A program made the translations under genes and the position numbers. Of a DNA stretch of 64,000 nucleotides, positions 35,209 to 44,927 are shown in pieces. Numbering within the stretch: position 1 is the first letter of the stretch; the number at the start of each line of letters is the position of its first letter. Origin of the DNA: Flavobacterium xanthum (lineage in GTDB: Bacteria; Bacteroidota; Bacteroidia; Flavobacteriales; Flavobacteriaceae); the NCBI RefSeq assembly GCF_900142695.1, contig NZ_FRBU01000015.1, forward strand, positions 1 to 64,000, in the 5' to 3' direction. The notes under the pieces were generated by a model. It did not search any database. It was not told the DNA's origin and saw only the letters and a list, made by a program, of their open reading frames with translations.

Positions 35209-36903
35209 TTAACTTCTAATTAGTTTTCTATATTTCAATCGTTTTGGAGTTAAATCCCCACCTAAACGTTTCTTTTTATTTTCCTCATATTCAGAGAAAC
35301 CACCCTCAAAATAATACACTTCTGAGTTGCCTTCAAAAGCTAGAATGTGCGTACAAATTCTGTCTAAAAACCATCTATCGTGAGAAATTACTACTGCGCA
35401 ACCTGCAAAATTTTCTAAACCCTCTTCCAAAGCACGAAGCGTATTGATATCCAAATCATTCGTTGGCTCATCCAGTAACAAAACGTTTCCTTCCTCTTTT
35501 AATGTCATGGCAAGATGTAAACGGTTTCTTTCTCCACCTGAAAGCATCGAAACTTTCTTGTTTTGCTCTCCACCACCAAAATTAAATCTTGATAAATAAG
35601 CTCTTGAATTCACTTGCTTTCCACCCATCATAATCAATTCTTGACCGTCAGCGAAGTTTTCCCAAATTGATTTTTCAGGATTAATATTTGAATGTGCTTG
35701 ATCAACATAAGCAATCTTTACAGTATCCCCAATTAAGAACTCACCTGAATCTGGTTTTTCTTCTCCCATGATCATTTTGAAAATAGTTGATTTACCCGCA
35801 CCATTTGGCCCAATAATTCCAACAATTCCTGCTTGTGGTAATGTAAAGTTTAAATTATCATAAAGTAATTTTTCTCCAAATGCTTTAGACACATTCTTAG
35901 CCTCAATTACATTTGTTCCTAAACGTGGACCATTTGGAATGTAAATTTCCAGATTTTCATCCAATTGTTTTTGGTCTTCATTCAATAATTTATCGTAGTT
36001 CTGTAAACGCGCTTTTTGCTTCGTCTGACGACCTTTGGCACCTTGACGAACCCAATCCAACTCTCGTTCTAAATTTTTTCTTCGTTTGGAAGCTGTTTTT
36101 TCTTCTAGTGCCATACGGCTTGATTTTTGGTCCAACCAAGAAGAATAATTCCCTTTCCAAGGAATTCCTTCTCCTCTATCTAGTTCTAAAATCCAACCTG
36201 CCACATTGTCCAAGAAATATCTATCGTGTGTTACTGCAATTACAGTTCCGGCATATTGTGCTAAATGTTGTTCTAACCAAAGTACACTTTCCGCATCCAA
36301 GTGATTGGTAGGTTCATCTAGAAGCAAAACATCCGGTTGTTGCAATAACAAACGACATAAAGCTACACGACGACGTTCTCCTCCAGATAAATTCTTAATT
36401 GGAGTATCACCTTCAGGAGTACGCAAGGCATCCATGGCGATTTCTAATTTAGTGTCAATTTCCCATGCACCTAATGCATCAATTTTATCTTGTAAAAGCG
36501 CTTGACGATCCATCAACTGCTCCATTTTATCGGCATTTTCATAGACTTCCGGCAAGCCAAAACTATCATTGATTTTATTGAATTCGTCTAAAACAGCCAT
36601 TGTCTCAGCCACTCCTTCTCTTACAATTTCAATCACCGTTTTGCTATCATCTAAAATAGGTTCCTGTTCTAAATAACCAACAGTGTAACCTGGTGCAAAA
36701 ACTACATCACCTTGATAATTTTTATCAACACCAGCAATTATCTTTAATAAAGAAGATTTTCCAGATCCATTTAAACCCAAAATACCAATTTTAGCTCCAT
36801 AAAAGAAACTCAAATAAATATTTTTAAGTACTGGTTTATCTGCTCCTTGATAAGTTTTACTCAATTTGGACATTGAGAAGATTACTTTTTTATCGTCTGC
36901 CAT
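35209..36903 (-). CDS. ettA: Energy-dependent translational throttle protein EttA (ABC-F)
   Basis: Soluble ABC-F ATPase that binds the ribosomal E site and gates the first elongation step by energy status. Two ABC domains: Walker A GLNGSGKSSLLKI and GPNGAGKSTIFKM, signatures LSGGERRRVALC and LSGGERNRLHLAM, Walker B LLLDEPTNHLD and LLLDEPTNDLD. Between them is the charged linker arm (about residues 245-325) of this family. 564 residues is the usual size. It has no membrane helices. The CAL67264 gene follows it upstream on the same strand, 43 bp away. Confidence 0.95.
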   Translation of the reverse strand: MADDKKVIFSMSKLSKTYQGADKPVLKNIYLSFFYGAKIGILGLNGSGKSSLLKIIAGVDKNYQGDVVFAPGYTVGYLEQEPILDDSKTVIEIVREGVAETMAVLDEFNKINDSFGLPEVYENADKMEQLMDRQALLQDKIDALGAWEIDTKLEIAMDALRTPEGDTPIKNLSGGERRRVALCRLLLQQPDVLLLDEPTNHLDAESVLWLEQHLAQYAGTVIAVTHDRYFLDNVAGWILELDRGEGIPWKGNYSSWLDQKSSRMALEEKTASKRRKNLERELDWVRQGAKGRQTKQKARLQNYDKLLNEDQKQLDENLEIYIPNGPRLGTNVIEAKNVSKAFGEKLLYDNLNFTLPQAGIVGIIGPNGAGKSTIFKMIMGEEKPDSGEFLIGDTVKIAYVDQAHSNINPEKSIWENFADGQELIMMGGKQVNSRAYLSRFNFGGGEQNKKVSMLSGGERNRLHLAMTLKEEGNVLLLDEPTNDLDINTLRALEEGLENFAGCAVVISHDRWFLDRICTHILAFEGNSEVYYFEGGFSEYEENKKKRLGGDLTPKRLKYRKLIRS

Positions 36904-36946
36904 TTTTTTTAATTTAAAATTTAAAATTCAACATTTGAAATGACTA

Positions 36947-37129
36947 TTATAGTCTGCCCTTGAGCGAACTGAAAACCCATGCGTTAGCTAAAAAACCAAC
37001 TCCTACGGCAGCAAAGCCCCAACCTGCAACGTCATCGTACCTAAAAGCACCTAAGCCAATAAGTAATAAACCCATGATAATCATTATAAGCGTGGCCCAA
37101 CCTAGGATCGTATTTTTATTCATTGCCAT
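36947..37129 (-). CDS. CAL67264-family membrane protein
   Basis: 60 residues with two membrane helices (about residues 8-26 and 35-54) joined by a short loop with FRYDDVAGWGF. It belongs to a small Flavobacteriia-specific membrane family, placed upstream of ettA. Function unknown. Two candidate starts (ATG at 37129 and at 37123) differ by two residues. Confidence 0.8.
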   Translation of the reverse strand: MAMNKNTILGWATLIMIIMGLLLIGLGAFRYDDVAGWGFAAVGVGFLANAWVFSSLKGRL

Positions 37130-37204
37130 ATTTATGGAATTTCGTTTTTAATTCCCATTCTGAAACCTCATAAAGGGTTTGCAAATATCGGGATTTTTTA
37201 CCCT

Positions 37205-38209
37205 TTAATTAAATATTTTATAAAGCATTTCTCTTAATAAATCGGATTGCGACAAAGCATTGGCACCAACACCTTTACTTTTGACATCAATATCACGCAG
37301 AGCTGTTACAATTTGACTTACTTTTTTCATCGGATAATTCTTCAAAGCCACATCATATTCTTTTAAAAAGAATGGATTTACGCCTATTACCGCTGCTACA
37401 TTTTTTGGATTTCTGTCCTTCAAACCGTGATACTTCAGCAATTGGATAAAAAAACCAAAAACTAAACTAGTCGTCACCACCATTGGATTATCTTTTGGAT
37501 TCTGGGCAAAATTTTCAGCAATGGTATAAGCTTTTAATTGGTTGCGTTCACCGAGTGCTTTTCGCAATTCAAATACATTGAAGTCTTTGCTGAATCCTAT
37601 ATTTTCCTCAATATCCTTTGGACTTATCGTGCTTCCAACTGGCAAAATAATTTGTAATTTTTCGAGTTCATTATTTATTTTGCTCAAGTCTGTTCCCAAG
37701 AATTCTACTAACATGGCTGTAGCTTTGGGTTCAATAGCATATTTTTTACCAGCGAGGACACGTTTTATCCAGTCCCCAACTTGATTTTCATATAATTTTT
37801 TGCTTTCATACACCACGCCTGACTTAGCCAATAATTTGGTCAATTTTTTTCGCTTGTCCAACGTCTTGTATTTATAACAAAAAACCAAAACCGTTGTTGC
37901 CATTGGGTTTTCGGCATAGCTTTCCAGTTTGTCAATGGTTCGAATCAAATCTTGTGCTTCCTTAACAATTACAACTTGACGTTCTGCCATCATAGGATAG
38001 CGTTTAGCGGTAGAAATAATATCTTCGATTGTGACATCTCTGCCGTACAAAACCGTTTGATTGAATCCTTTTTCCTCTTCCGTAAGCACTTTCCCTTCAA
38101 TATAGTCTGATAATTTATCGATGTAATATGGCTCTTCACCCATCAAAAAATAAAGCGGTTTAATGTTGCCCCCTTTTATATCATTTACAATTTTTAGTAC
38201 TTCGTCCAT
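37205..38209 (-). CDS. holA: DNA polymerase III subunit delta
   Basis: Clamp-loader delta subunit that opens the sliding clamp. The N-terminal AAA-like domain (YFLMGEEPYYIDKLSDYI), the clamp-contact segment and the C-terminal collar domain (NALSQSDLLREMLYKI) fit the family, and 334 residues is normal. Like other delta subunits it lacks a working Walker A. It is divergent from the PD-(D/E)XK gene. Confidence 0.93.
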   Translation of the reverse strand: MDEVLKIVNDIKGGNIKPLYFLMGEEPYYIDKLSDYIEGKVLTEEEKGFNQTVLYGRDVTIEDIISTAKRYPMMAERQVVIVKEAQDLIRTIDKLESYAENPMATTVLVFCYKYKTLDKRKKLTKLLAKSGVVYESKKLYENQVGDWIKRVLAGKKYAIEPKATAMLVEFLGTDLSKINNELEKLQIILPVGSTISPKDIEENIGFSKDFNVFELRKALGERNQLKAYTIAENFAQNPKDNPMVVTTSLVFGFFIQLLKYHGLKDRNPKNVAAVIGVNPFFLKEYDVALKNYPMKKVSQIVTALRDIDVKSKGVGANALSQSDLLREMLYKIFN

Positions 38210-38291
38210 TTTTATGTTTTGTGTGAAGTTTACCGTTTAAAGTTTGTTGAATCACATGAGACTTTAAACTTGAAACTTTCAACTAAATAAC

Positions 38292-38299
38292 TATTTTTG
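38292..38299 (+). promoter_or_regulatory. Predicted -7 element, TATTTTTG
   Basis: Exact TAnnTTTG match, ending 5 bp before the ATG at 38304. With the usual spacing the start of transcription would fall at or next to the ATG, so the transcript may be leaderless. Confidence 0.4.
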
Positions 38300-38303
38300 C
38301 TTC

Positions 38304-38753
38304 ATGCAGCAATTAAATTTTTCTACTTATCATTTTCGTTTCAAAAATAGCGAAAATAAAGTCTCTATTTTTGATGAAATCAGGAAAAAATTTATCATTC
38401 TTACACCCGAAGAATGGGTTCGCCAGCACGTAGTTCAGTTTTTATTAGAAGAAAAAAAATATCCAAAATCATTAATTAATGTAGAAAAGGTTTTAAAAGT
38501 GAATGGCTTACGCAAAAGATACGATGTAGTCGTTTTTAATTCAGATGGGTCTATTTTTATTTTAATCGAATGTAAAGCACCCGAAATTAAAATTGCGCAA
38601 GCGACTTTCGACCAAATTGCGCGCTATAATATGACAATGAAAGCCCAATATTTGATGGTGACTAATGGATTGAATCATTACTTTTGCCAAATGGATTTCG
38701 AAAATGAAAAATATCAATTTCTTACCGAATTACCAATTTATCAAATCCGGTAA
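38304..38753 (+). CDS. Stand-alone HsdR N-terminal-like (PD-(D/E)XK) protein
   Basis: 149 residues. The fold matches the N-terminal nuclease domain of type I restriction subunit HsdR: Glu in TPEEWVRQHV (residues 34-43), Asp74 in RYDVVVF, then Glu89 and Lys91 in IECKAP, the catalytic D-(E/K) layout. No helicase part and no HsdM or HsdS genes are nearby, so this is not a restriction system. Its place is divergent from holA, which suggests a DNA-replication or repair role. It is followed by the GT2 gene after 13 bp. Confidence 0.85.
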   Translation: MQQLNFSTYHFRFKNSENKVSIFDEIRKKFIILTPEEWVRQHVVQFLLEEKKYPKSLINVEKVLKVNGLRKRYDVVVFNSDGSIFILIECKAPEIKIAQATFDQIARYNMTMKAQYLMVTNGLNHYFCQMDFENEKYQFLTELPIYQIR

Positions 38754-38766
38754 TCAAAATTAAAAG

Positions 38767-39768
38767 ATGAAAATAGCTGTTGTAATACTGAATTGGAATG
38801 GAATTTTATTGTTAGAAAAATTTTTGCCTTCCCTATTGAAATATTCTGCTGAAGCCACAATTTATGTCGCTGATAATGCATCGACAGATGATTCTATCTC
38901 CTTTGTCAAAGCTTTTTTTCCTGCGGTACAAATAGTAAAAAATGATAGCAATTTAGGATTTGCAGATGGCTACAATCAAGCTTTAAAATACATCGACGCG
39001 GAAATATATGCCTTAGTCAACTCTGATATTGAAGTAACCGAGAATTGGTTGCAACCCATTATTAAAACGTTTGAAAGTGAACCAAATACGGCGATCATTC
39101 AGCCTAAAATATTAGATTTTAAACGCAAAGATTATTTTGAATATGCAGGAGCTGCAGGAGGATTCATAGATCAATACGGCTATCCGTATTGCCGTGGTCG
39201 TATTTTTGATGCTTTAGAGAAAGATATTGGACAGTATGATGATCATTGCGAGATATTTTGGGCTTCAGGAGCTTGTTTTTTTATTAGAAGCCAAGTGTAC
39301 AAAGACCTCAATGGTTTTGATGGAGAATTTTTTGCACATCAAGAAGAAATTGATTTGTGCTGGCGTGCCTTTAATCAAGGAAATAAAATAAAATACAATT
39401 CGGAATCCGTGGTCTATCATATAGGTGGAGCAACTTTACAACAGGGGAATCCAAAAAAGACTTTTTTGAATTTTAGAAATTCCTTGTTGATGTTGACTAA
39501 AAATCTTCCTAAAGAACAATTGTATAAAATTCTTTTGGGTCGAATGCTTTTGGATGGAATTGCAGGAATCCAATTTTTAGCACAAGGAAAACCCAAGCAT
39601 TTTTTGGCAGTACTGAAGGCTCACTGGTCCTTTTATGGCCTTTTTATGGCCTATTATAAAAGAAGAAATAAATTTCAACAAACAGAATACTATAATGTAA
39701 AAAGCATCGTTTACCTCTATTTTATTAGAAAAATTATAGTTTTTAACGATTTATTTAGAATTAAATAA
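38767..39768 (+). CDS. Glycosyltransferase family 2, rhamnosyltransferase-like
   Basis: 333 residues. The GT-A fold starts with VVILNWNGI, the nucleotide-sugar segment is NSNLGFADGYNQAL after VADNAST, the acidic motif is ALVNSDIEV in place of DxD, and the catalytic loop is HQEEIDLCWRAF. Such WbbL-like enzymes add sugars in cell-surface polysaccharide. A C-terminal hydrophobic segment may touch the membrane. It lies 13 bp behind the PD-(D/E)XK gene, and the OmpA gene follows with its own promoter. Confidence 0.88.
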   Translation: MKIAVVILNWNGILLLEKFLPSLLKYSAEATIYVADNASTDDSISFVKAFFPAVQIVKNDSNLGFADGYNQALKYIDAEIYALVNSDIEVTENWLQPIIKTFESEPNTAIIQPKILDFKRKDYFEYAGAAGGFIDQYGYPYCRGRIFDALEKDIGQYDDHCEIFWASGACFFIRSQVYKDLNGFDGEFFAHQEEIDLCWRAFNQGNKIKYNSESVVYHIGGATLQQGNPKKTFLNFRNSLLMLTKNLPKEQLYKILLGRMLLDGIAGIQFLAQGKPKHFLAVLKAHWSFYGLFMAYYKRRNKFQQTEYYNVKSIVYLYFIRKIIVFNDLFRIK

Positions 39769-39780
39769 AATATAAAAGGC

Positions 39781-39788
39781 TAAATTTG
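39781..39788 (+). promoter_or_regulatory. Predicted -7 element, TAAATTTG
   Basis: Exact TAnnTTTG match 33 bp before the OmpA-lipoprotein ATG. No clear TTG at -33. Confidence 0.45.
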
Positions 39789-39821
39789 TCTTTCACAATA
39801 TAAACTAAATTTTAACAATTT

Positions 39822-40655
39822 ATGAAAAAAATCGTAATTGCCTTATCAGTAATGGCCCTTTTAACTTCTTGTGTTTCTAAAAAGAAATACACGGACTTAG
39901 AAGCTAGAAACAAAGAGACACAAGATTTATTAAATACTGCGACTGTAAAATTAAATTCTTGCTTAGAAGAAAAAGCAGGTCTTGCAGCAACTGCCGCTAC
40001 TTTAAAAGAACAAAATCAAGGTTTAATCAGTGTTTCCAAAGACATGACTGTTTTGTCAACTAAGGGTGCTCAAAATATTGAAAAAGCTTTAGAATCTATT
40101 AAAGAGAAAGATTTGAAAATAAGCAGAATGCAAGATGCGTTAACTAAAAAAGATAGCGTGACATTAGCATTAGTGACAAGTTTAAAAAGTTCAGTAGGAA
40201 TTTCTGATCCAGATATTGAAATAAATGTTGAAAAAGGAGTTGTTTTTATCTCTATTGCTGACAAATTATTATTTAAAAGCGGAAGTTACGAAGTAACAGA
40301 TAGAGCTAAAATGGTTTTGGCTAAAGTTGCCAAAGTGGTTAACGACAAACCTGATTTTGAATGTATGGTTGAAGGTCATACGGACAATGTTCCTTACAAT
40401 GGAACAGGTGTACTGTTAGACAATTGGGATTTAAGCGTGAAACGTTCTACTTCTATTATCCGTGTATTAACAAATCAATTAGGTGTTAAACCAGAGCAAT
40501 TAATTGCTGCAGGAAGAAGTTCTTACATTCCTTTAGTTGCCAATGATTCTGCTGAAAACAGATCTCGCAACAGAAGAACTCGTATTGTAGTTTTACCAAA
40601 AATTGATCAATTTTACGAAATGATTGAAAAAGAAATGAAAAAACAAAGACCATAA
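39822..40655 (+). CDS. OmpA-family lipoprotein
   Basis: 277 residues: signal peptide with lipobox LLTSC (Cys17), a coiled-coil region rich in Lys, Glu, Leu and Asn (about residues 20-115), and a C-terminal OmpA domain (FKSGSYEVTDRAK, VEGHTDNVPY, AENRSRNRRTRIVV) that binds peptidoglycan. It tethers the outer membrane to the cell wall. A strong terminator follows. Confidence 0.93.
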   Translation: MKKIVIALSVMALLTSCVSKKKYTDLEARNKETQDLLNTATVKLNSCLEEKAGLAATAATLKEQNQGLISVSKDMTVLSTKGAQNIEKALESIKEKDLKISRMQDALTKKDSVTLALVTSLKSSVGISDPDIEINVEKGVVFISIADKLLFKSGSYEVTDRAKMVLAKVAKVVNDKPDFECMVEGHTDNVPYNGTGVLLDNWDLSVKRSTSIIRVLTNQLGVKPEQLIAAGRSSYIPLVANDSAENRSRNRRTRIVVLPKIDQFYEMIEKEMKKQRP

Positions 40656-40676
40656 TTTCATTCCAATATCAAAAAA

Positions 40677-40708
40677 TAAGCGCCTCAAATTAGAGGCGTT
40701 TTTTTTTG
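40677..40708 (+). terminator. Terminator behind the OmpA lipoprotein gene
   Basis: CGCCTC (40681-40686) pairs with GAGGCG (40693-40698) over AAATTA and runs into ten T. Strong intrinsic terminator. Confidence 0.85.
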
Positions 40709-40756
40709 CTTTATTTCTATTCTAAAACATTGACAAAAATTGACTTTAGATCGAAA

Positions 40757-40790
40757 CAAAAAAAGCAGGCCAATTGGCCTGCCTTTATGT
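40757..40790 (-). terminator. Hairpin facing the Sua5 gene
   Basis: The perfect 18-bp palindrome GCAGGCCAATTGGCCTGC (40765-40782) has an A-run on its left, which reads as a T-run on the minus strand. It lies 147 bp past the Sua5 stop codon and can end that transcript. Confidence 0.6.
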
Positions 40791-40928
40791 ATCCTCAATT
40801 TTTCTTTAACAACCAATTAAATATAATTAAGAATAACATGCTATTACTTTGTAATTAAAAAATATAATTTATCCGCAAATATAAAAATATATAATAAATC
40901 AGCAAATATTTTGCCAAAAATTTAAATT

Positions 40929-41549
40929 TTACAAAATATCTATACTTCCTTTTCCTTCTCTTACTACAATTGGTTCATCACCCGATAAATCAATAATAGT
41001 AGAACCTACATTATCACCATAACCGCCATCGATAACTAGGTCTACAAGGTTTTGCCATTTTTCGAAAATCAGTTCTGGATCAGTGGTGTATTCTATCACA
41101 TCATCATCATCATGAATTGAGGTAGAAACAATAGGATTCCCAAGAAACTTGACAATCTCTAAAGCAATCGCATTATCAGGAACCCTGATTCCGACAGTCG
41201 TTTTCTTTTTGAATTCCTTAGGTAAGTTATTATTTCCCGGTAAAATAAAGGTATAGGGTCCTGGTAAAGCTCTTTTTAAGATTTTAAAAGTAGCCGTGTC
41301 AATTTGTCTCACATAATCAGAGATGTTACTTAAATCATGGCAAACGAAGGAAAAATTAGCTTTATCAAGCTTTACTCCTTTTATCTTTGCAATGCGTTCC
41401 AAAGCTTTCGTATTGGTAATATCACAACCCAACCCGTAAACGGTATCTGTAGGGTAAATCACTAATCCTCCATCTTGTAAAACCTTAACTACTTTGGCTA
41501 TTGCCGCTTCGTTGGGTTTATCTGGGTATATTTTTATAAATTGAGCCAT
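40929..41549 (-). CDS. L-threonylcarbamoyladenylate synthase (Sua5/YrdC)
   Basis: Makes threonylcarbamoyl-AMP from threonine, bicarbonate and ATP for t6A tRNA modification, the step before TsaE/TsaD act (tsaE is at 28.4 kb). Signatures are VIYPTDTVYGLGCD, the KR-type substrate basin and GIRVPDN, and SSTIIDLSGDEPIVVREGKG near the end. The 206 residues cover only the YrdC domain, without the Sua5 C-terminal domain. Its start lies 79 bp past the uvrD stop on the same strand. Confidence 0.93.
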   Translation of the reverse strand: MAQFIKIYPDKPNEAAIAKVVKVLQDGGLVIYPTDTVYGLGCDITNTKALERIAKIKGVKLDKANFSFVCHDLSNISDYVRQIDTATFKILKRALPGPYTFILPGNNNLPKEFKKKTTVGIRVPDNAIALEIVKFLGNPIVSTSIHDDDDVIEYTTDPELIFEKWQNLVDLVIDGGYGDNVGSTIIDLSGDEPIVVREGKGSIDIL

Positions 41550-41628
41550 TTTATTTAGTTTAAAATTAAGGGTTTGCAGTTTAATGAATTCATGATAGAA
41601 ACCTAAACCTGCACCCTAAAACACGTTT

Positions 41629-43962
41629 TTATCCAATAATATCTAGTTTTGCAAATCGCAATAGTAATTTTTTTATACCGCCTACATCAAATTTGATTTC
41701 AGCTTTTTTATCCGCGCCTATTCCTTCCAGATTTATAACTTCCCCTTTTCCAAAGCGTTCGTGCATGACAATATTTCCTGCTGCCAGTTTATTATCAAAT
41801 AAATTTGCCGCTCCTGAAGCCAAATTATTGGAAACCGGCTTTAATTTTCGAATATTTATATCTGATTTAGGTTCTGTATCCGTGTTGTATTTAGGTGGTG
41901 TTCCCCCTATTGGTTTTGCCAGACGCAATTTAGATTTATCTACATCACCAAAAATATCACTATCAATCATCGGTTTATAGCGGTAATTGTTTTCAGGAGG
42001 CGTCATATATTCTAGATATTGACTATCGATTTCCTCGATAAAACGAGAAGGTTCACTATCGGTCAACTTTCCCCAACGGTATCGTGATTGTGCATAGGTC
42101 AAATATGCCTGATGTTCCGCGCGGGTCAAAGCCACATAGAACAAACGCCGTTCTTCCTCAAGTTCACTTCTGGTACTCATACTCATGGCACTTGGAAACA
42201 AATCCTCTTCCATTCCAACGACAAAAACATGCGGAAACTCTAATCCTTTTGCCAAGTGGATGGTCATTAACGCCACACGATCTTCATCGCTAGTATCTTT
42301 ATCTAAATCAGTTGCTAGAGCTACATCCTCCATAAATTCAGACAAAGCGCCACGAGCACCATCTATTTCTTTTTGGCCATCGGTGAAATCTTTTATCCCG
42401 TTTAATAACTCCTCAATATTTTGAATTTTAGCCATTCCTTCCGGAGTTGCATCTTTCTTTAATTCTTGTATCAATCCCGTTTTTTTAGCAACATGATCAG
42501 CCAGATAAAACGCATCCTGATTCTCATTTATAGCCTGAAAACTCTGAATCATCGTAACAAAATCTAGTAGTTTTTGCTTGGTTCCAGAATTCAATTTTAA
42601 ATCAATACGTTCTATATTTTGCATTACTTCAAAGATGGAACGTTTGTAATGATTGGCGGCAATGGTTAATTTTTCTATAGTAGTATTCCCAATTCCACGG
42701 GCTGGATAATTGATTACCCGCACTAAAGCTTCCTCATCTTTTGGATTAATAACCAATCGAAGATAACACAAAACATCCTTCACTTCTTTTCTTTGATAAA
42801 AGGAAAGTCCTCCATAAATTCGGTACGGAATATCTCTTTTTCTCAAAGCATCTTCCATAGCACGGGATTGTGCATTGGTACGGTACAAAATAGCAAAAGC
42901 GCCATTAGGCAACTGATTTTGCATTTTTTGTTCCCAAATGGTACTCGCCACAAAACGGCCTTCTTCATTGTCCGTTAAACTGCGATGCACTTTTATCTTT
43001 GGACCAAAATCATTAGCTGTCCAAACGATTTTATCGAGTTTAACTTTATTTTTATCAATAATGGTGTTTGCTGCTTCCACAATATTTTTTGTGGAACGGT
43101 AATTCTGTTCCAATCGAAAGGTTTTTACACCTTCATAATCTTTTTGGAAGTTCAAAATATTATTAATATTGGCTCCACGAAAAGCATAAATACTTTGCGC
43201 GTCATCACCTACCACACAAATATTTTGAAATTTATCTGATAATGCGCGAACGATTAAATACTGAGAATGATTCGTATCTTGGTACTCATCTACTAATATG
43301 TATCGGAAACGGTTTTGATATTTAGCTAGAACTTCAGGAAAACGAGTGAGTAATTCATTTGTTTTCAATAACAAATCATCAAAATCCATGGCTCCTGCTT
43401 TGAAACATCGGTCGACATAATTTTGATAAATTTCTCCCATTCGAGGTTTTTTAGACATCGCATCCGCTTCTTGTAAATCCGGATCATTAAAGTAGGCTTT
43501 TACCGTAATCAAACTATTCTTAAAGTTAGAAATCCTACTTAAAACCTGTTTGGGTTTATACACATCTCTATCCAATTGCATCTCTTTGATAATTCCAGAG
43601 ATGGCACGCAGTGAGTCTTGAGAATCGTATATGGTAAAGTTGGAAGGATATCCTAAATGGTCTGCTTCGGAACGTAGAATTCGTGCAAAAACAGAGTGAA
43701 AAGTTCCCATCCAAAGGTTTTTAGCCTCACCTGCACCTACAATGTCAGAGATCCGCTTTTTCATTTCTCGGGCTGCCTTGTTGGTAAAAGTCAGGGACAA
43801 TATACTGAATGCATCGATTCCCTGATGCATCAAATAAGCAATTCTTATAGTCAACACCCGCGTTTTACCAGAACCTGCTCCTGCAATAATTATCATAGGA
43901 CCGTCTTTTTGTAAAACCGGTTCGCGTTGTGCTTCGTTAAGTTGGTCGATATATTTATGCAT
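41629..43962 (-). CDS. UvrD/PcrA-type DNA helicase
   Basis: SF1A 3'-5' helicase of nucleotide excision and mismatch repair. Q-motif LNEAQREPV, Walker A GAGSGKTR, DEYQDTN, QNYRST and VALTRAEHQ are in the standard order, 777 residues overall. The C-terminal part ends with MHERFGKGEVINLEG, a Tudor-like tail found in PcrA/UvrD. The Sua5 gene follows on the same strand after 79 bp. Confidence 0.94.
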   Translation of the reverse strand: MHKYIDQLNEAQREPVLQKDGPMIIIAGAGSGKTRVLTIRIAYLMHQGIDAFSILSLTFTNKAAREMKKRISDIVGAGEAKNLWMGTFHSVFARILRSEADHLGYPSNFTIYDSQDSLRAISGIIKEMQLDRDVYKPKQVLSRISNFKNSLITVKAYFNDPDLQEADAMSKKPRMGEIYQNYVDRCFKAGAMDFDDLLLKTNELLTRFPEVLAKYQNRFRYILVDEYQDTNHSQYLIVRALSDKFQNICVVGDDAQSIYAFRGANINNILNFQKDYEGVKTFRLEQNYRSTKNIVEAANTIIDKNKVKLDKIVWTANDFGPKIKVHRSLTDNEEGRFVASTIWEQKMQNQLPNGAFAILYRTNAQSRAMEDALRKRDIPYRIYGGLSFYQRKEVKDVLCYLRLVINPKDEEALVRVINYPARGIGNTTIEKLTIAANHYKRSIFEVMQNIERIDLKLNSGTKQKLLDFVTMIQSFQAINENQDAFYLADHVAKKTGLIQELKKDATPEGMAKIQNIEELLNGIKDFTDGQKEIDGARGALSEFMEDVALATDLDKDTSDEDRVALMTIHLAKGLEFPHVFVVGMEEDLFPSAMSMSTRSELEEERRLFYVALTRAEHQAYLTYAQSRYRWGKLTDSEPSRFIEEIDSQYLEYMTPPENNYRYKPMIDSDIFGDVDKSKLRLAKPIGGTPPKYNTDTEPKSDINIRKLKPVSNNLASGAANLFDNKLAAGNIVMHERFGKGEVINLEGIGADKKAEIKFDVGGIKKLLLRFAKLDIIG

Positions 43963-44080
43963 GGAAATTTTTAAATTATATTATGCAAAAATAGCGATTT
44001 TGAATGAGGTTTTAAGTACCAAAAAAGAACAATCCGCGAATTCATTTTGCTGCTAATTATTATAAGAGATTCTGAATTTA

Positions 44081-44848
44081 TTATTTAAAAAATACATCGT
44101 AGGCAAAACGGACTAAAGTACCAATTACTACCACCAAAAAGAACACTCGTATAAAACTATTTCCTTTATTTATAGCTAATTTCGCACCCATCCATCCACC
44201 AAAAGCGTTACTCGCAGCCATAGGTATTGCTATTGCCCAAATAATTTTTCCTTTTAAAATAAACAAACAAATAGAACCAAAATTTGTGGCAAGATTGACC
44301 ATTTTAGCATTTGCAGAAGCATGTAAAAAATCAAATCCCATGATAGCGATAAATGCAACCACAAGAAAACTACCTGTTCCAGGACCTATAAATCCATCGT
44401 ACAAACCCACTATAAAACTAATACCAATTGCATTAAAAATTTGTGTTCTTGGAGAATGATTTTTTTCAATTTGTTGACCAAAATTTTTCTTGGCATAAGT
44501 ATAAATCACCAAAAAAGATAGCACTACTAATAATAATGGTTTCATGAAATCATTACTCACATACGTCAATAAAGTAGAACCCAAAAATGCTGATGGAAAT
44601 GCCAAAAGCATCATAACAGACAATAATTTCCAGTTCATGTCCACCTTTTTTAGATATTGATACGCTGCAAAGGAAGTACCACTGAACGCAGGAACTTTTA
44701 AGGTTCCAATAACTGTAGCAACGGGAAGATTTGGCATCAAAATTAATCCCATAGGAGTTTGTATCAATCCACCACCACCAACAATTGCATCAATAAATCC
44801 TGCAGCAAAGGCGCCTAAACAAAGTAAAACAAGTACATAAGTCTCCAT
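44081..44848 (-). CDS. TauE/SafE-family membrane exporter
   Basis: 255 residues with about eight membrane helices. GFIDAIVGGGGLIQTP at the N-terminus and its repeat GLYDGFIGPGTGSFL are the two copies of the family glycine motif. The family moves sulfite, sulfoacetate and other organic anions; the substrate here is unknown. It has its own -7 element on the minus strand (44886-44893) and is divergent from the unknown membrane gene. Confidence 0.9.
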   Translation of the reverse strand: METYVLVLLCLGAFAAGFIDAIVGGGGLIQTPMGLILMPNLPVATVIGTLKVPAFSGTSFAAYQYLKKVDMNWKLLSVMMLLAFPSAFLGSTLLTYVSNDFMKPLLLVVLSFLVIYTYAKKNFGQQIEKNHSPRTQIFNAIGISFIVGLYDGFIGPGTGSFLVVAFIAIMGFDFLHASANAKMVNLATNFGSICLFILKGKIIWAIAIPMAASNAFGGWMGAKLAINKGNSFIRVFFLVVVIGTLVRFAYDVFFK

Positions 44849-44885
44849 TGAGGTATTTTATTTTAAAAAGTAGCGTTACTAGCGA

Positions 44886-44893
44886 CAAAAATA
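44886..44893 (-). promoter_or_regulatory. Predicted -7 element of the TauE gene, TATTTTTG
   Basis: Minus-strand exact TAnnTTTG match, 37 bp before the start codon. -33 partner not clear. Confidence 0.4.
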
Positions 44894-44927
44894 CTATTCG
44901 GTTTGATTAATTGCTATTAAATAGAAA

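Noticed and set aside
38304..38753. Type I restriction system
   Set aside because: Only the HsdR N-terminal nuclease domain is present; no helicase, HsdM or HsdS gene occurs in the window.
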